Assembly: GCA_964568735.1 (NCBI GenBank)
Contig: CAZMRF010000012.1
Span: 1-64,000 of the forward strand
Direction: 5' to 3'
From: CAZMRF01 sp964568735
GTDB lineage: Bacteria; Acidobacteriota; Polarisedimenticolia; JACPZX01
DNA: 64,000 nucleotides
Shown here: positions 24,639 to 33,785 of the stretch, piece by piece
Layout: every line of letters starts with the position of its first letter
Numbering within the stretch: position 1 is the first letter of the stretch
Position numbers and translations under genes: made by a program
Notes under the pieces: generated by a model
Databases searched by the model: none
The model's input: the letters and a program-made list of their open reading frames with translations, nothing else
What the model was told of the DNA's origin: nothing

Positions 24639-25901
24639 ATGTCCCTGCGCCCCGAATCCCTGCTGAGCACCGCTCTGATCCTCCTCCTGGCGACGCCGGT
24701 GGCCGGACGAGCTGCCCAGGAGAAGTCCGGGGAGCAGGCTCAGGAGAAGGAGGCCCCGCAGGGCGGCACCGCCGCCGGGGAGGCCGAGAAGCCGAAGGAG
24801 CCCTCGGCGGCCGCGGTCGAGCTCTCCGATCGGCTCACGGTCAGAGGTGGGCCCTCGATGATGCTGATCAGGGCGAATCTGCGCGGTGACGGCGAGTACC
24901 GTGATCCCCAGTTCGGCGAGCACGTCACCACGGTGAACGAGGTCAACTTCGACTCGGCCGCGGGCGGCGGCTTCATCGCGGACGCCTGGTACGAGATCCG
25001 CAAGAACTGGTACCTCATCGGCTCCGTGGCCTTCGCCTCCTTCGGGCAGGAGGACTACACCGACTCGCGGAAATTCTCGAACCGGGGCGGACCAGGAGAG
25101 GTGGAGTTTGCTTCTTTTGGATCGCAGCACGAGTCGGAATTGCTGGACTGGGCCATCGGCGGCGCCCGCCGCGTCTTCCCGACCAAGCGATACAAGGACT
25201 CGCGGATGTACGTGGACGCCATCGTGCTCCTGGGGGAGACCGACGCTTCCTATGCCTTCGAGTCGGGAGCGATCCTCTCGGACCCCTACGCCGCGCCGGC
25301 CTTCAACCCCGCCCTCGGATTCGATCCCAGGGGGCAGGATTCGGCGAGCTACGATCTCGAGTACCAGACGTTCAAAGCCGGCGTTCGCTTCGGCGGACGC
25401 CTCGGCGAGCGCCTCTCCCTCGAGGGCCACTTCCTGCCCATCTGGGGCGGGCACTTCGACGCGACGGCGGATCTCGGAGCGCACGGGACGACGATGACCC
25501 ACCCGCCGGGCACGAGTCACCTCCCCATCGGTGATCCCCACGGAACGGGCCTCAATGAAGTCGTCCAGAACGATCTCTTCGCTCCCTCGCTCGACGTCGA
25601 GCAGAGCAGCTCGCGCGTGAGCGGCCTGAGCGTCGGGATCAACTCGATGCTGGTCATCAAGGAGTGGCTGTCGATCGACTTCGGCTACGCGCGGAGCTTC
25701 CAGCGCAGCGTTGGAGGCAAGGAGACGAGGATCTACTCCGACGAGGACGTCGCGGGCTGTCCCAGCCCCGGCCCCGTCGATCCGACCGACCCGAACCTGG
25801 GTTTCCTTCCGCCGAAGTGCGCCGACGATCACGGCGATCTGCTCAAGGGCTCGCTCGTCACTGACTCCATCTACGTGATGGGCCGCTTCCGCCTCTACTG
25901 A
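24639..25901 (+). CDS. Outer-membrane beta-barrel protein
   Basis: A 420-residue exported protein starting at ATG 24639 (GGAG at 24625-24628). A signal peptide (SLLSTALILLLATPVAGRAA) is followed by a charged Glu/Lys/Ala-rich linker and then amphipathic strands with aromatic girdles (AWYEIRKNWYLIGSVAFASF, ISVGINSMLVIKEWLSIDFG-like text). It ends DSIYVMGRFRLY, a barrel terminus. Two Cys in the long loop (VAGCPSPGP and PPKCADDH) could form a disulfide. No specific transport role can be assigned. Confidence 0.65.
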   Translation: MSLRPESLLSTALILLLATPVAGRAAQEKSGEQAQEKEAPQGGTAAGEAEKPKEPSAAAVELSDRLTVRGGPSMMLIRANLRGDGEYRDPQFGEHVTTVNEVNFDSAAGGGFIADAWYEIRKNWYLIGSVAFASFGQEDYTDSRKFSNRGGPGEVEFASFGSQHESELLDWAIGGARRVFPTKRYKDSRMYVDAIVLLGETDASYAFESGAILSDPYAAPAFNPALGFDPRGQDSASYDLEYQTFKAGVRFGGRLGERLSLEGHFLPIWGGHFDATADLGAHGTTMTHPPGTSHLPIGDPHGTGLNEVVQNDLFAPSLDVEQSSSRVSGLSVGINSMLVIKEWLSIDFGYARSFQRSVGGKETRIYSDEDVAGCPSPGPVDPTDPNLGFLPPKCADDHGDLLKGSLVTDSIYVMGRFRLY

Positions 25902-25904
25902 ATC

Positions 25905-25913
25905 TGCTAGACT
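25905..25913 (+). promoter_or_regulatory. Extended -10 element before the Mre11-like gene
   Basis: TGCTAGACT (TG at 25905-25906, TAGACT at 25908-25913). A 7-base perfect hairpin CCCCGCG-CAA-CGCGGGG (25914-25930) follows immediately and ends four bases before the ATG, in the place where a ribosome site would be. Confidence 0.4.
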
Positions 25914-25934
25914 CCCCGCGCAACGCGGGGCTTC

Positions 25935-27158
25935 ATGGCGTCTCTCAGGTTCCTCCAGCTCTCCGACCTGCATCTCGACTCGTCTCTGGCCGCGGGAGGG
26001 CTCGGCCTCTCCCCCGAACAGATCCGGATCCGCCAGGGCGAGATCCGCGCCATCCTGCCGCGCGCGTGCAACCTCGCCCGCGAGCGTGAGGTGGACATCG
26101 TCCTCCTCCCGGGCGATCTCTTCGACGACGAAGCGGTCCGGATCGACACGGTCAACTTCGTGGTCGAGGCTCTCGGGGGGCTCCAGCCCGTTCCTGTCCT
26201 CATCGCCCCCGGCAACCACGATTACTACTCGCTCGGAAGCCCCTACAACGAGGAGCTGCTCGAGGCGCGCCGGCAGGCTCCGTGGCCTCCGAATGTGCAC
26301 GTCTTCCGGGGATCGGCCTGGCAGGTCTGGAGGGCTCCAGGCGGCCTCCCGGCGAGCGTCACGGGGATGGCGCACGCCGCCGGGGCGGCGATTGGCGAGC
26401 GGCTCATCTCGCGCGACATCCCTCTCGATCCGGAGGCGACCTTCCGCCTGCTGCTCTTCCACGGATCGAGGGACAACACGGAGCTCCCCCGCGGAAAGCT
26501 CTGCACGGTTCCCTTCTCCGATGACGAGCTCGCGCAGCGCGGCTTCGACTACGCGGCCATCGGCCACTACCACGACTCGACGATCATCGACGGTCCCGCC
26601 GGCAGGATCCTCGGAGCGTACTCCGGGGTCCCCGCAGGCCGCGGCCTCGACGAGCCGGGAGAGAAGTCCGTCCTGATCGGCGAGATCTCCAAGGACGGGC
26701 CCGCCGCGCAGCCCCGGGTGCGGCTGGAGCGGGTGGTCCTGGACGAGCGGCGCATACACCTGGTGGACGTCCCCTGCACGGGGCTGACACATCAGGACGC
26801 CATCCTGAGGGTGGCCGACGAGCGTCTCGCGCTGCGGGAGATCAAGCGGCAGGACATCGTCTGCCTGCGCCTCTCGGGCCGGGCGGCGCCCGGGATCGAC
26901 CTGAGGCTGCCCGATGGATTCCTCGCCGACCGGTACTTCCACGCCGTCCTCGACTTCTCCCGCCTCAGGCCGGCCTACGACCTGGAGCGCTACCGGAACG
27001 AGGAGCTGCGAACGACGGAGGCGCGCTTCGCCCGCGAGATGCTCAAGCGCATCGACGCGGCCGAGGGTCCTGCGTCCCGCCGCCTGCTCGAGAATGCCCT
27101 CTACTACGGGCTGGACGCCCTCATCCAGAAAGAGGTGGTTCCCCGCTATGAGGAGTGA
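25935..27158 (+). CDS. SbcD/Mre11-like DNA repair exonuclease subunit
   Basis: A 407-residue calcineurin-like metallophosphoesterase. All five phosphoesterase motifs are present: LQLSDLHLDSS, LLPGDLFDDEAV, IAPGNHDYY, LLLFHGSRDNTE, and YAAIGHYHDSTII. With the ATPase encoded 6 bases downstream it should form an Mre11-Rad50 type complex that processes DNA ends. The C-terminal 150 residues would hold capping and ATPase-binding helices. The gene has no Shine-Dalgarno site; a hairpin occupies that position. It is nearer to B. subtilis YhaO than to E. coli SbcD, judging by its partner. Confidence 0.88.
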   Translation: MASLRFLQLSDLHLDSSLAAGGLGLSPEQIRIRQGEIRAILPRACNLAREREVDIVLLPGDLFDDEAVRIDTVNFVVEALGGLQPVPVLIAPGNHDYYSLGSPYNEELLEARRQAPWPPNVHVFRGSAWQVWRAPGGLPASVTGMAHAAGAAIGERLISRDIPLDPEATFRLLLFHGSRDNTELPRGKLCTVPFSDDELAQRGFDYAAIGHYHDSTIIDGPAGRILGAYSGVPAGRGLDEPGEKSVLIGEISKDGPAAQPRVRLERVVLDERRIHLVDVPCTGLTHQDAILRVADERLALREIKRQDIVCLRLSGRAAPGIDLRLPDGFLADRYFHAVLDFSRLRPAYDLERYRNEELRTTEARFAREMLKRIDAAEGPASRRLLENALYYGLDALIQKEVVPRYEE

Positions 27159-27164
27159 AGCCCG

Positions 27165-30050
27165 GTGAAGATCCGGCGGCTCCTGCTCAGATCTTTCGGC
27201 TGCCTCAGCGGCGAGTACCACCTCTCCGCCGATCGCGCGAACCTGATCATCGAGCCCAACGAGCGGGGCAAGTCGACGCTCGCGGCCGCCATAGTCGCCG
27301 GACTCTACGGCTTTCCCCCGGGGCAGCGCCGCTCGGAGAGCCGCCCCCTTCTCGACGTGGACCTGCACCGCCCATGGACGGGCGGCGGCTACCTCGTCGA
27401 GATGGATGTCGAGGCGGGGGGAGCGGTCTTCACGATCCGGCGGGATTTCGAGTCACGGAAGGAGCAGATCTTCGAGTGGAGATCGGGCAAGGAGATCACC
27501 GAGCAGTACTCGATGTCGAAGGACAGCCTGGACTTCGCGGGCAGCATCACGGGACTCGATCGCGACGATTTCTCGAGGACGGCCTTCCTGAGGCAGACGG
27601 AGATGCAGCAGGTCCGGGACGCCCGGGGGATCACCGCCGCGCTGCAGCGCATGGCGACCTCGCAGCAGGGGGACGTGGCCGCGGCAGAGGCCACCGAGAT
27701 CCTCTCCGACGCGCTGCGGCAATACCGCGGGCTCAAGATACGGCGCGGCAAGGTGGACTCCGAGATCTCCGCCATCGAGGACGAGATCCAGGCCCTGCGC
27801 GAGAAGATCTCGGCCATGGAGCAGCGGCGGCGCGACGTCGAGGGCAGCATCCGCGAGCTCGAGAGCGCTTCGCAGCACGAGGTGGAGATCGAGTCCAGCC
27901 TCGAGCGCCTCGAATACCTGATCATCGCGGCCGGGCGCGCCGAGGACGAGAAGCGGCTCGCGGAGATTTCCGGTGAGAAGGAGGAGCTGGAGGCCCGGGA
28001 GCGGGAGTTCCAGGCTCTGAGCCGCTACGAGCGCTTCCCTGCCGACAAGCGCGGGCGGCTGGCCGAGCTGAAGGCGCGCCTCGACGCCCTCGCGGAGGAG
28101 GAAGGGCGGATCCGGGAGCGGGGCCGGACGGAGGTCGACGAGCCGCTGGCCTCGCGCGAGTCGCAGGCGCGTCTCAGCGAGGGGCTCGACGGGATGCGGC
28201 CCGATGACTTCTCACGCTTTCCATCCCTGGAGACGGACCTGGCGACCTCCTGGAAGTCGGTGAGAGACGCCCGGCAGGGTCTCCGGCGGCTCGAGCGCTC
28301 CGTGCGGGCGAGGGGCGGTGATCCCGGCCGGCTCCGGGATCTCGCCCTCAGGCTCTCGTCTCTCTCGCCCGCGGAGCGCCGCTTCCTGCTGGATTTCGGC
28401 GCGAGCGAGTCCGAGCAGCGAAGGGTCCTCGCCGAGTCCGAGCGCGAGGCCGAGGGGATGGCGGAGAGCTTCGAGGATACCGAGAGCCGGGCCCGTCGAT
28501 CGAGGAACATCCGGCTCGCCCTCGCCGTCGCGGCCGTCGCAACGGGCATCGGCGCCGCGGGCCTGTGGGCGGCTGGACTGACGGCGATGGCGCTCGGGGC
28601 CGCCGGGGCGGCCCTGGTCCTCGCCGCCGCGCGGTTCTGGGTCGTTCCCGGCGCCCGCGAGGGCGAGGATCTCGCGGAGGTTCGGAGCCGCCTCACGCAG
28701 CAGGAGCGCTCGCGCGGGGAGGTGAGCCATGCGCTCGAGGCGCTCCGAGCCGACCTCGAGAGGCTGGCGCGCAAGGTGGGCGCCGGCGGCACCGATGCCG
28801 TGCTCGACGAGTTCAGGGAGGCGGAGGCCCATGCCGACGAGGCCGCGGAGTTCACTGCCCTGGAGCGGCGGCACTCCGAGTCCAGGGCGTCCTTCGAACG
28901 CAGCGAGGCCGGGGTGAAGGCCCTGATGGAATCGGCCGGCCACCGCCCGGCCCGTGGCGTCGTGACTCCGCGCACCACGCGCCGCTTCAGGGAGGCCGTG
29001 AGCGCGCACCGTTCCCTCATGAAGGAGATCGAGGGCCTCAGGGAGAGGCGCGGCTCGCGCGACGAGTCGATGGTACGCCTCGCAGGGGAGCGCGAAGCGC
29101 TGTCGAAGGAGCTGCAGCAGATCCTCGGAGAGGCCGGGATGGATCCAGCGGCCGATCTGACGGCTGCCGAGGCGGCCTTCGACGAGGCCGTGAGGCTCAA
29201 GGAGCGCTACGAGCTCCTCAGAAAGGACGTGATCCCCGCCCTCGTTCGGCGCTCCATGACCCGTGATGACGCGGATCTCGCCCGGCGCGTCGAGGCCACC
29301 GGGACGATCCTCAAGCGCAAGCTCGAGGAGAAGCGGGAGCTCGCGGGTCTTTCGCCCGAGAAGTCCCACAAGGAGTACATCGAGGAGAGGAACAGGCTCA
29401 GCAAGCAGTCACGCGCGGCCGGCGAGAGGCGCCTGGAGCTCTCTCACGAGCTGAGCGAGGTCCTCCGCGAGTATCGCCGGGACTTCCCCGACACCCAGCG
29501 CTGGCTCGTCGAATGGGAGCTCCGCAGGGAGCGTGCCAAGGGATTCAAGACGGCCGTGGAGACGGCCCGGGAGGCCCTCGAGGCGATCTCGCGCGAGGCC
29601 TACGCGGAATGGGCCGACGTGCTCAACGAGCGGGCTTCGGAGACTCTCGCACATCTGGCGCCGGGCTACGATGATCTCAGGTTCGACGAGTCCCTCTCCT
29701 TCAGCGTCCGCGAGACGGTGCGGCGCGAGCGGCGAACCCGCGACGACGTGGACCAGCGCTTCAGCGCCGGCACGCGAGATCAGATCTATCTCGCGGCGCG
29801 CCTCGCGATGGCGGGTTACCTCTCGTCCGCCCGGATCCGCCTGCCGCTGATCCTCGACGATCCCTTCGCCACCTTCGACGATGACCGCTTCACCCGGGCC
29901 ATGGGCCTCCTGCTCGAGAAGTTCAGCAGGCGGCATCAGCTGATCATCCTCTCATGCCACGAGGCCAGGCACCGGGCCTGGCAGGATCGGCACCCGGAGC
30001 TCTTCGCCGACCGGGTGCGGATCATGACGCTGCAGGCGTCCGTCCCATGA
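27165..30050 (+). CDS. Rad50/SbcC-like ATPase with a membrane hairpin in the coiled coil (YhaN-like)
   Basis: A 961-residue ABC-type ATPase. N-terminal Walker A is in IIEPNERGKSTLAAAIVAGL; the C-terminal signature and Walker B are in FSAGTRDQIYLAARLAMAGY and LPLILDDPFATFDDDRF. Between them run long coiled coils. Near residues 448-490 the coil is broken by two hydrophobic segments (IRLALAVAAVATGIGAAGLW, LGAAGAALVLAAARFWVV) that look like a membrane hairpin and replace the zinc hook. This design is known from B. subtilis YhaN. GTG 27165 has AGGAG 9 bases before it. The stop overlaps mutS in ATGA. Confidence 0.85.
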   Translation: MKIRRLLLRSFGCLSGEYHLSADRANLIIEPNERGKSTLAAAIVAGLYGFPPGQRRSESRPLLDVDLHRPWTGGGYLVEMDVEAGGAVFTIRRDFESRKEQIFEWRSGKEITEQYSMSKDSLDFAGSITGLDRDDFSRTAFLRQTEMQQVRDARGITAALQRMATSQQGDVAAAEATEILSDALRQYRGLKIRRGKVDSEISAIEDEIQALREKISAMEQRRRDVEGSIRELESASQHEVEIESSLERLEYLIIAAGRAEDEKRLAEISGEKEELEAREREFQALSRYERFPADKRGRLAELKARLDALAEEEGRIRERGRTEVDEPLASRESQARLSEGLDGMRPDDFSRFPSLETDLATSWKSVRDARQGLRRLERSVRARGGDPGRLRDLALRLSSLSPAERRFLLDFGASESEQRRVLAESEREAEGMAESFEDTESRARRSRNIRLALAVAAVATGIGAAGLWAAGLTAMALGAAGAALVLAAARFWVVPGAREGEDLAEVRSRLTQQERSRGEVSHALEALRADLERLARKVGAGGTDAVLDEFREAEAHADEAAEFTALERRHSESRASFERSEAGVKALMESAGHRPARGVVTPRTTRRFREAVSAHRSLMKEIEGLRERRGSRDESMVRLAGEREALSKELQQILGEAGMDPAADLTAAEAAFDEAVRLKERYELLRKDVIPALVRRSMTRDDADLARRVEATGTILKRKLEEKRELAGLSPEKSHKEYIEERNRLSKQSRAAGERRLELSHELSEVLREYRRDFPDTQRWLVEWELRRERAKGFKTAVETAREALEAISREAYAEWADVLNERASETLAHLAPGYDDLRFDESLSFSVRETVRRERRTRDDVDQRFSAGTRDQIYLAARLAMAGYLSSARIRLPLILDDPFATFDDDRFTRAMGLLLEKFSRRHQLIILSCHEARHRAWQDRHPELFADRVRIMTLQASVP

Positions 30051-32805
30051 GCACGCCGGCCGCCGCCTCCCGCACTCCGATGTTCGAGCAGTACCACCGC
30101 GCGAAGCGGGACCAGCCGGACGCGAGCGTCCTGTGCCGCGTCGGCGACTTCTACGAGATGTTCTACGACGATNNNNNNNNNNCGAGTGCATGGAGGTACG
30201 GTATCACTTGTCGGTCGTCGGTCGTCAGTCGTCAGTCAGCGTGAGAGGAGCTAACCGCGGTCTTCGCGGGTTCTACGACGATGCGGAGGTGGCCAGCAGG
30301 GTTCTGGGCCTGGCGCTGACCGCAAGGGGCCGCGGGACCTCCCACGAGGCCCCCATGTGCGGCATCCCCTACCACGCGGCCGACGCCTACGTCAGCCGCC
30401 TCGTGCGCGCGGGCTTCCGGATCGCCATGTGCGACCAGGTCGAAGAGGCGTCGAAGGCGAAAGGCCTCGTGCGGCGGGAGGTGACGAGGGTCGTCAGCCC
30501 GGGCACCATCACGGATCCCAACTCGCTCGACGACAGGAGCAACATCTACATCGCCGCGCTCGCGCGGGCGGGCGGGAGCGTCGGCTCGGCCTTCGCCGAT
30601 CTCTCGACCGGGGATTTCTGGGTGGCCGAGGCGCCGGAGAACGAGGGCCGGGAAGGGCTGGCGCTGCAGTTCGCGACCTTTCTGCCTCGCGAGATCCTCT
30701 TGCCCGAGGGGCGGGACATGGAGGCGTGGATCCCTCCGCGCGGGCCCGACTCCGGCGCTCTGCCCGTGACCCGCGCGCCCGAGTTTTCATTTGGTTACCA
30801 GGCCGCGCTCGGGACCTTGACGGACCACTTCGGCACCGAGGGGCTGGAGGGGTTCGGCTGTGCGGGGATGACCGCGGCCGTGGGAGCCGCGGGGGCGCTC
30901 CTCCGCCACCTGTCGGAGAGCCAGAAGAGCCCCCTCGAGCACTTCTCCAGGCTCCGTCCCTTCATCCCCGGCGATCACCTGGTGCTCGATCATACGACCC
31001 TGCGCACGCTCGAGGTCGTCGCCTCCATGAGGGACGGCTCGCGCGAGGGAACCCTGCTGGGCGTGCTCGACCGCACCGTGACGCCGATGGGAGCGCGCCT
31101 CCTGCGCTCGAGGCTCCTCTCCCCTTCCGCCGACAGGGCGACGATCGAGTGCCGGCTCGACGCGGTCTCCGATCTCGTCCCTCGCGAGCAGGAGCGCCGC
31201 GAGTGCCGCGGCCTGCTGGGTGGCGTGCGCGACATCGAGCGGATCCTCGGCAGGCTCTCCATCGGGACCGCCAGCGCCAGGGACCTCGTGGCTCTGCGTG
31301 AATCCCTCGCGGCTCTCCCTCGCCTGCTGGAGATCCGCTCCCGGCTCGCGGCCGTGGAGCTGCGCCCCGTGGGTCCGGACGAGGACCTTCTCGAGGATGT
31401 CCGGGACCTCCTCGAGGCGGGCATCGCCGAGGAGCCCCCCGCCGATCTCCTGAGCGGGGGGATCATCCGGGACGGATTCAATGCCGAGCTCGACGAGCTC
31501 AGGGCCATCAGCCGCGACGGGAAGGCCTACATCGCGGGCCTCGAAGCCCGGGAGCGCGCTCGCACGGGGATCGGATCGCTGAAGGTCAGGCACAACCGGG
31601 TCTTCGGCTACTACATCGAGGTGAGCCGGGCGAACCTCGCCCACGTGCCCGCCGATTTCGAGCGGCGGCAGACGCTCGTCGGCGCCGAGCGGTTCATCAC
31701 GCCGGAGCTCAAGCAGTACGAGGAGAAGGTCCTCACGGCGCAGGATCGCATCTCGATCCTCGAGCACGAGCTGTTCGTCGAGCTGAGGGGCAGGATGGGG
31801 GCCGAGGCCGGCCGAATCGGCGCGGCCTGCGGAAGGATCGCGCGGATGGACCTCTACGCGGCGCTGGCCGAGGTGGCGGCGCTCGAGGGGTATGTGCGGC
31901 CGGTGATGGCCGACACGGGCCCCATCCGGATCCGATCGGGACGCCATCCGGTCGTCGAGACGCGGAGCGAGAGCCGGTTCGTTCCCAATGATCTGGATGC
32001 CGGGGGCGACGGCGCGCGCATCCTCATCATCACCGGCCCGAACATGGGGGGCAAGTCCACGTATCTACGACAAACGGCCCTCATCACGCTGATGGCTCAC
32101 GCGGGCTCATTCGTGCCCGCAGCCGAGGCTTCCCTGCCGGTGACGGACAGGATCTTCAGCCGGGTCGGGGCCTCGGACAGCCTCGCCACCGGCCAGTCGA
32201 CCTTCATGGTCGAGATGACCGAGACGGCGAACATCCTCCACAACGCCACGCCCCGCAGCCTCGTCCTTCTCGACGAGGTGGGCCGGGGCACCTCGACCTT
32301 CGACGGCCTCTCGCTCGCGTGGGCGATCGTGGAGCACCTGCACGACGGGCCGGCGCCCCCGCCCCTGACCCTCTTCGCGACGCACTACCACGAGCTGACG
32401 GACCTGGCGATCACGAAGAATGGAGTCCGGAACCTGACGATGGCCGTGGAGGAATCGGGTGGAGAGGTCGTCTTCCTCAGGCGAGTCGTGGAGGGTGCCG
32501 CCGATCGATCCTACGGGATCCAGGTCGCCCGGCTGGCCGGACTCCCCCGCGGAGTGATCGCGAGGGCGCGCGAGATCCTCGTGAACCTGGAAGCCGACGA
32601 GGTGGGGCGCGACGGCATGCCGCGGCTGGCCCGAAGAGGCGGGACGGCCGCACGGGAAGCGGGCCAGCTCGGCCTCTTCGGAGGGGGCGCCGATCCCGCG
32701 CTCGAGGAGATGGCTGCCGAGATTCGCCGGATCGATCCGGAGGCCCTCACGCCGCTCGAGGCGCTCCAGGTTCTTTTCAGGCTGCGCGAGCGGCTCGGGG
32801 GCTGA
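30047..32805 (+). CDS. mutS: DNA mismatch repair protein MutS, interrupted by a gap and 110-base insertion
   Basis: The gene starts at ATG 30047, overlapping the Rad50-like stop. Codons to 30172 encode 42 residues ending FYEMFYDD; the frame resumes at 30283 with AEVASRVLGL, which in MutS follows that motif directly. If 30173-30282 is removed the protein is about 882 residues and complete. Key parts are the mismatch-reading GDFYEMFYDD, DNA-clamp and connector domains, Walker A ITGPNMGGKSTYLRQ, and Walker B LLDEVGRGTSTFDG. It recognises base mismatches and recruits MutL. As written, the frame shifts and would be broken. Confidence 0.93.
30173..30282. other. Assembly gap plus foreign-looking segment inside mutS
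   Basis: Ten N (30173-30182), then 87-88 unrelated bases, then a second copy of GTTCTACGACGAT (first copy 30160-30172, second 30270-30282). The segment contains short tandem units of GTCG and GTCA around 30212-30238. Its precise removal restores MutS, so it is either a scaffolding artefact at contig ends or an insertion with a 13-base target duplication. Confidence 0.85.
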
Positions 32806-32850
32806 AGGCGGCCCATGCCCCGGTCAGAATGGCGCGCCAGAAGCACCGCA

Positions 32851-32890
32851 GAAAGAAAAAGGGGGCCGGAACTGGCCCGATCCGGCCCCC
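32851..32890 (-). terminator. Intrinsic terminator for a minus-strand transcript
   Basis: A perfect 10-base stem (32861-32870 with 32881-32890, GGGGGCCGGA and TCCGGCCCCC) has a 10-base loop. On the minus strand it is followed by TTTTTCTTTC (32860-32851), a canonical U tract; on the plus strand it is not. It therefore ends a minus-strand RNA in the space after mutS. Confidence 0.75.
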
Positions 32891-32987
32891 CCTGGCCCCT
32901 ACCACAGGGACCTACCCGAACTGTCCACCCCCTGCCACCGCCCGGCCACTTACGGGCGCGGTGAACAGCGCCGGGTAATACCGTCGA

Positions 32988-33197
32988 TCAGAACAATCTC
33001 TGATAGCCCGTCTGCTGCATTGCCCTGAGGAGCCACCACCGATCCCACCAGCTCGGGATCAGGGGCTCACCCCCGTTGCTCGGCGGCTCCGGTCGCGCGG
33101 CCTGCTGCGAAGGCTCGGTCTGCGTCGGAGGAACGTCCCTGAGCGTGACCCGGACCACGTCGCCGTCGGGCTTCCTTGCTCTGGCATATACCTTCAT
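32988..33197 (-). CDS. Possible small protein upstream of an intrinsic terminator
   Basis: A 69-codon frame from ATG 33197, reading MKVYARARKPDGDVVRVTLR, then a Pro/Gln/Glu-rich linker, then IPSWWDRWWLLRAMQQTGYQ. The Trp-rich end could sit at a membrane interface. The ribosome site is weak and I know no family. The main support is the canonical terminator about 100 bases downstream on the same strand, showing that this strand is transcribed. The frame is open further upstream (to 33497), so the start is uncertain; the transcript may also be non-coding. Confidence 0.35.
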   Translation of the reverse strand: MKVYARARKPDGDVVRVTLRDVPPTQTEPSQQAARPEPPSNGGEPLIPSWWDRWWLLRAMQQTGYQRLF

Positions 33198-33710
33198 GTG
33201 TTCTATCCGCTTCCCCGTCGGATTGGAGGGCGGAGCGATGGGCCGCCCGCCCTCCGTGTCCACCTGCCGCACAGGAGGAGGTCGGGGTAGCGGCCGGCGG
33301 ATCGTCTTCCGTCCATCACCCGGGGCCCTTGGCCCGGCTTCGTCCTGATCCTCAGCAACGTCAGTGCCAGGAGACTCGGCGCGCGAAGGCGGTTCTACCC
33401 TCGGCGCTATCCTCGTGTCGCGCTTGAGCTTGCCAGGGATCCCGGCGCGATGCTGCCCGGGAGCCCTCCGGATTCCCCCGCTGAATGGATATCCCAATGG
33501 ATAGGCCAGGCTGCGGAACAGGCAACACGGGACGCCGCTGACATCGCGATCAGCCGTACGCGACTCGCTCCGCGCGGATCGACTGTTCGCCTTTCACACC
33601 TCCCGCGATCGAGGCCTCTCTCGAATTGCGGGGGGATTCCCACGGTAAGGCTGTCTGTCGCGGCCTCTGCGCCGGAGGAGCGATCGGGCGCGTGGCGAAG
33701 CGCGCGCGGG

Positions 33711-33739
33711 TTGCCGCTCCCGGGGGATCGTGGTATAAA
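33711..33739 (+). promoter_or_regulatory. Promoter of the histidine kinase/regulator operon
   Basis: TTGCCG (33711-33716) and TATAAA (33734-33739) have a 17-base spacer. Transcription would start near 33746, about 40 bases before the GTG start at 33786, which supports that start over the longer upstream frame. Confidence 0.65.
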
Positions 33740-33785
33740 CAACGGCGCAAGTGAGTCTTTTTCAAGGACTTGCGCGGAGCGCGCC

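Larger units (their letters stand above)
32806..33785. other. Long intergenic stretch between mutS and the histidine kinase
   Basis: About 980 bases with no clear large gene. It holds the minus-strand terminator at 32851-32890, a possible 69-codon gene at 32988-33197 feeding into it, and the promoter at 33711-33739 for the next operon. The interval 33198-33710 has no feature I can support, although the small frame stays open on the minus strand up to 33497. Confidence 0.6.

Noticed and set aside
24630..27368. A 912-codon open frame on the minus strand opposite the barrel and Mre11-like genes
   Set aside because: It is antisense to two well-supported genes, is full of Arg/Glu/Gly/Val runs typical of GC-rich shadow frames, and shows no domain.
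30212..30238. A CRISPR-like repeat
   Set aside because: The units are about 4-10 bases, without spacers and only once in the window.
30183..30270. A small insertion sequence inside mutS
   Set aside because: The segment is under 90 bases, encodes nothing and has no terminal inverted repeats that I can see. The exact N10 makes an assembly artefact at least as likely.
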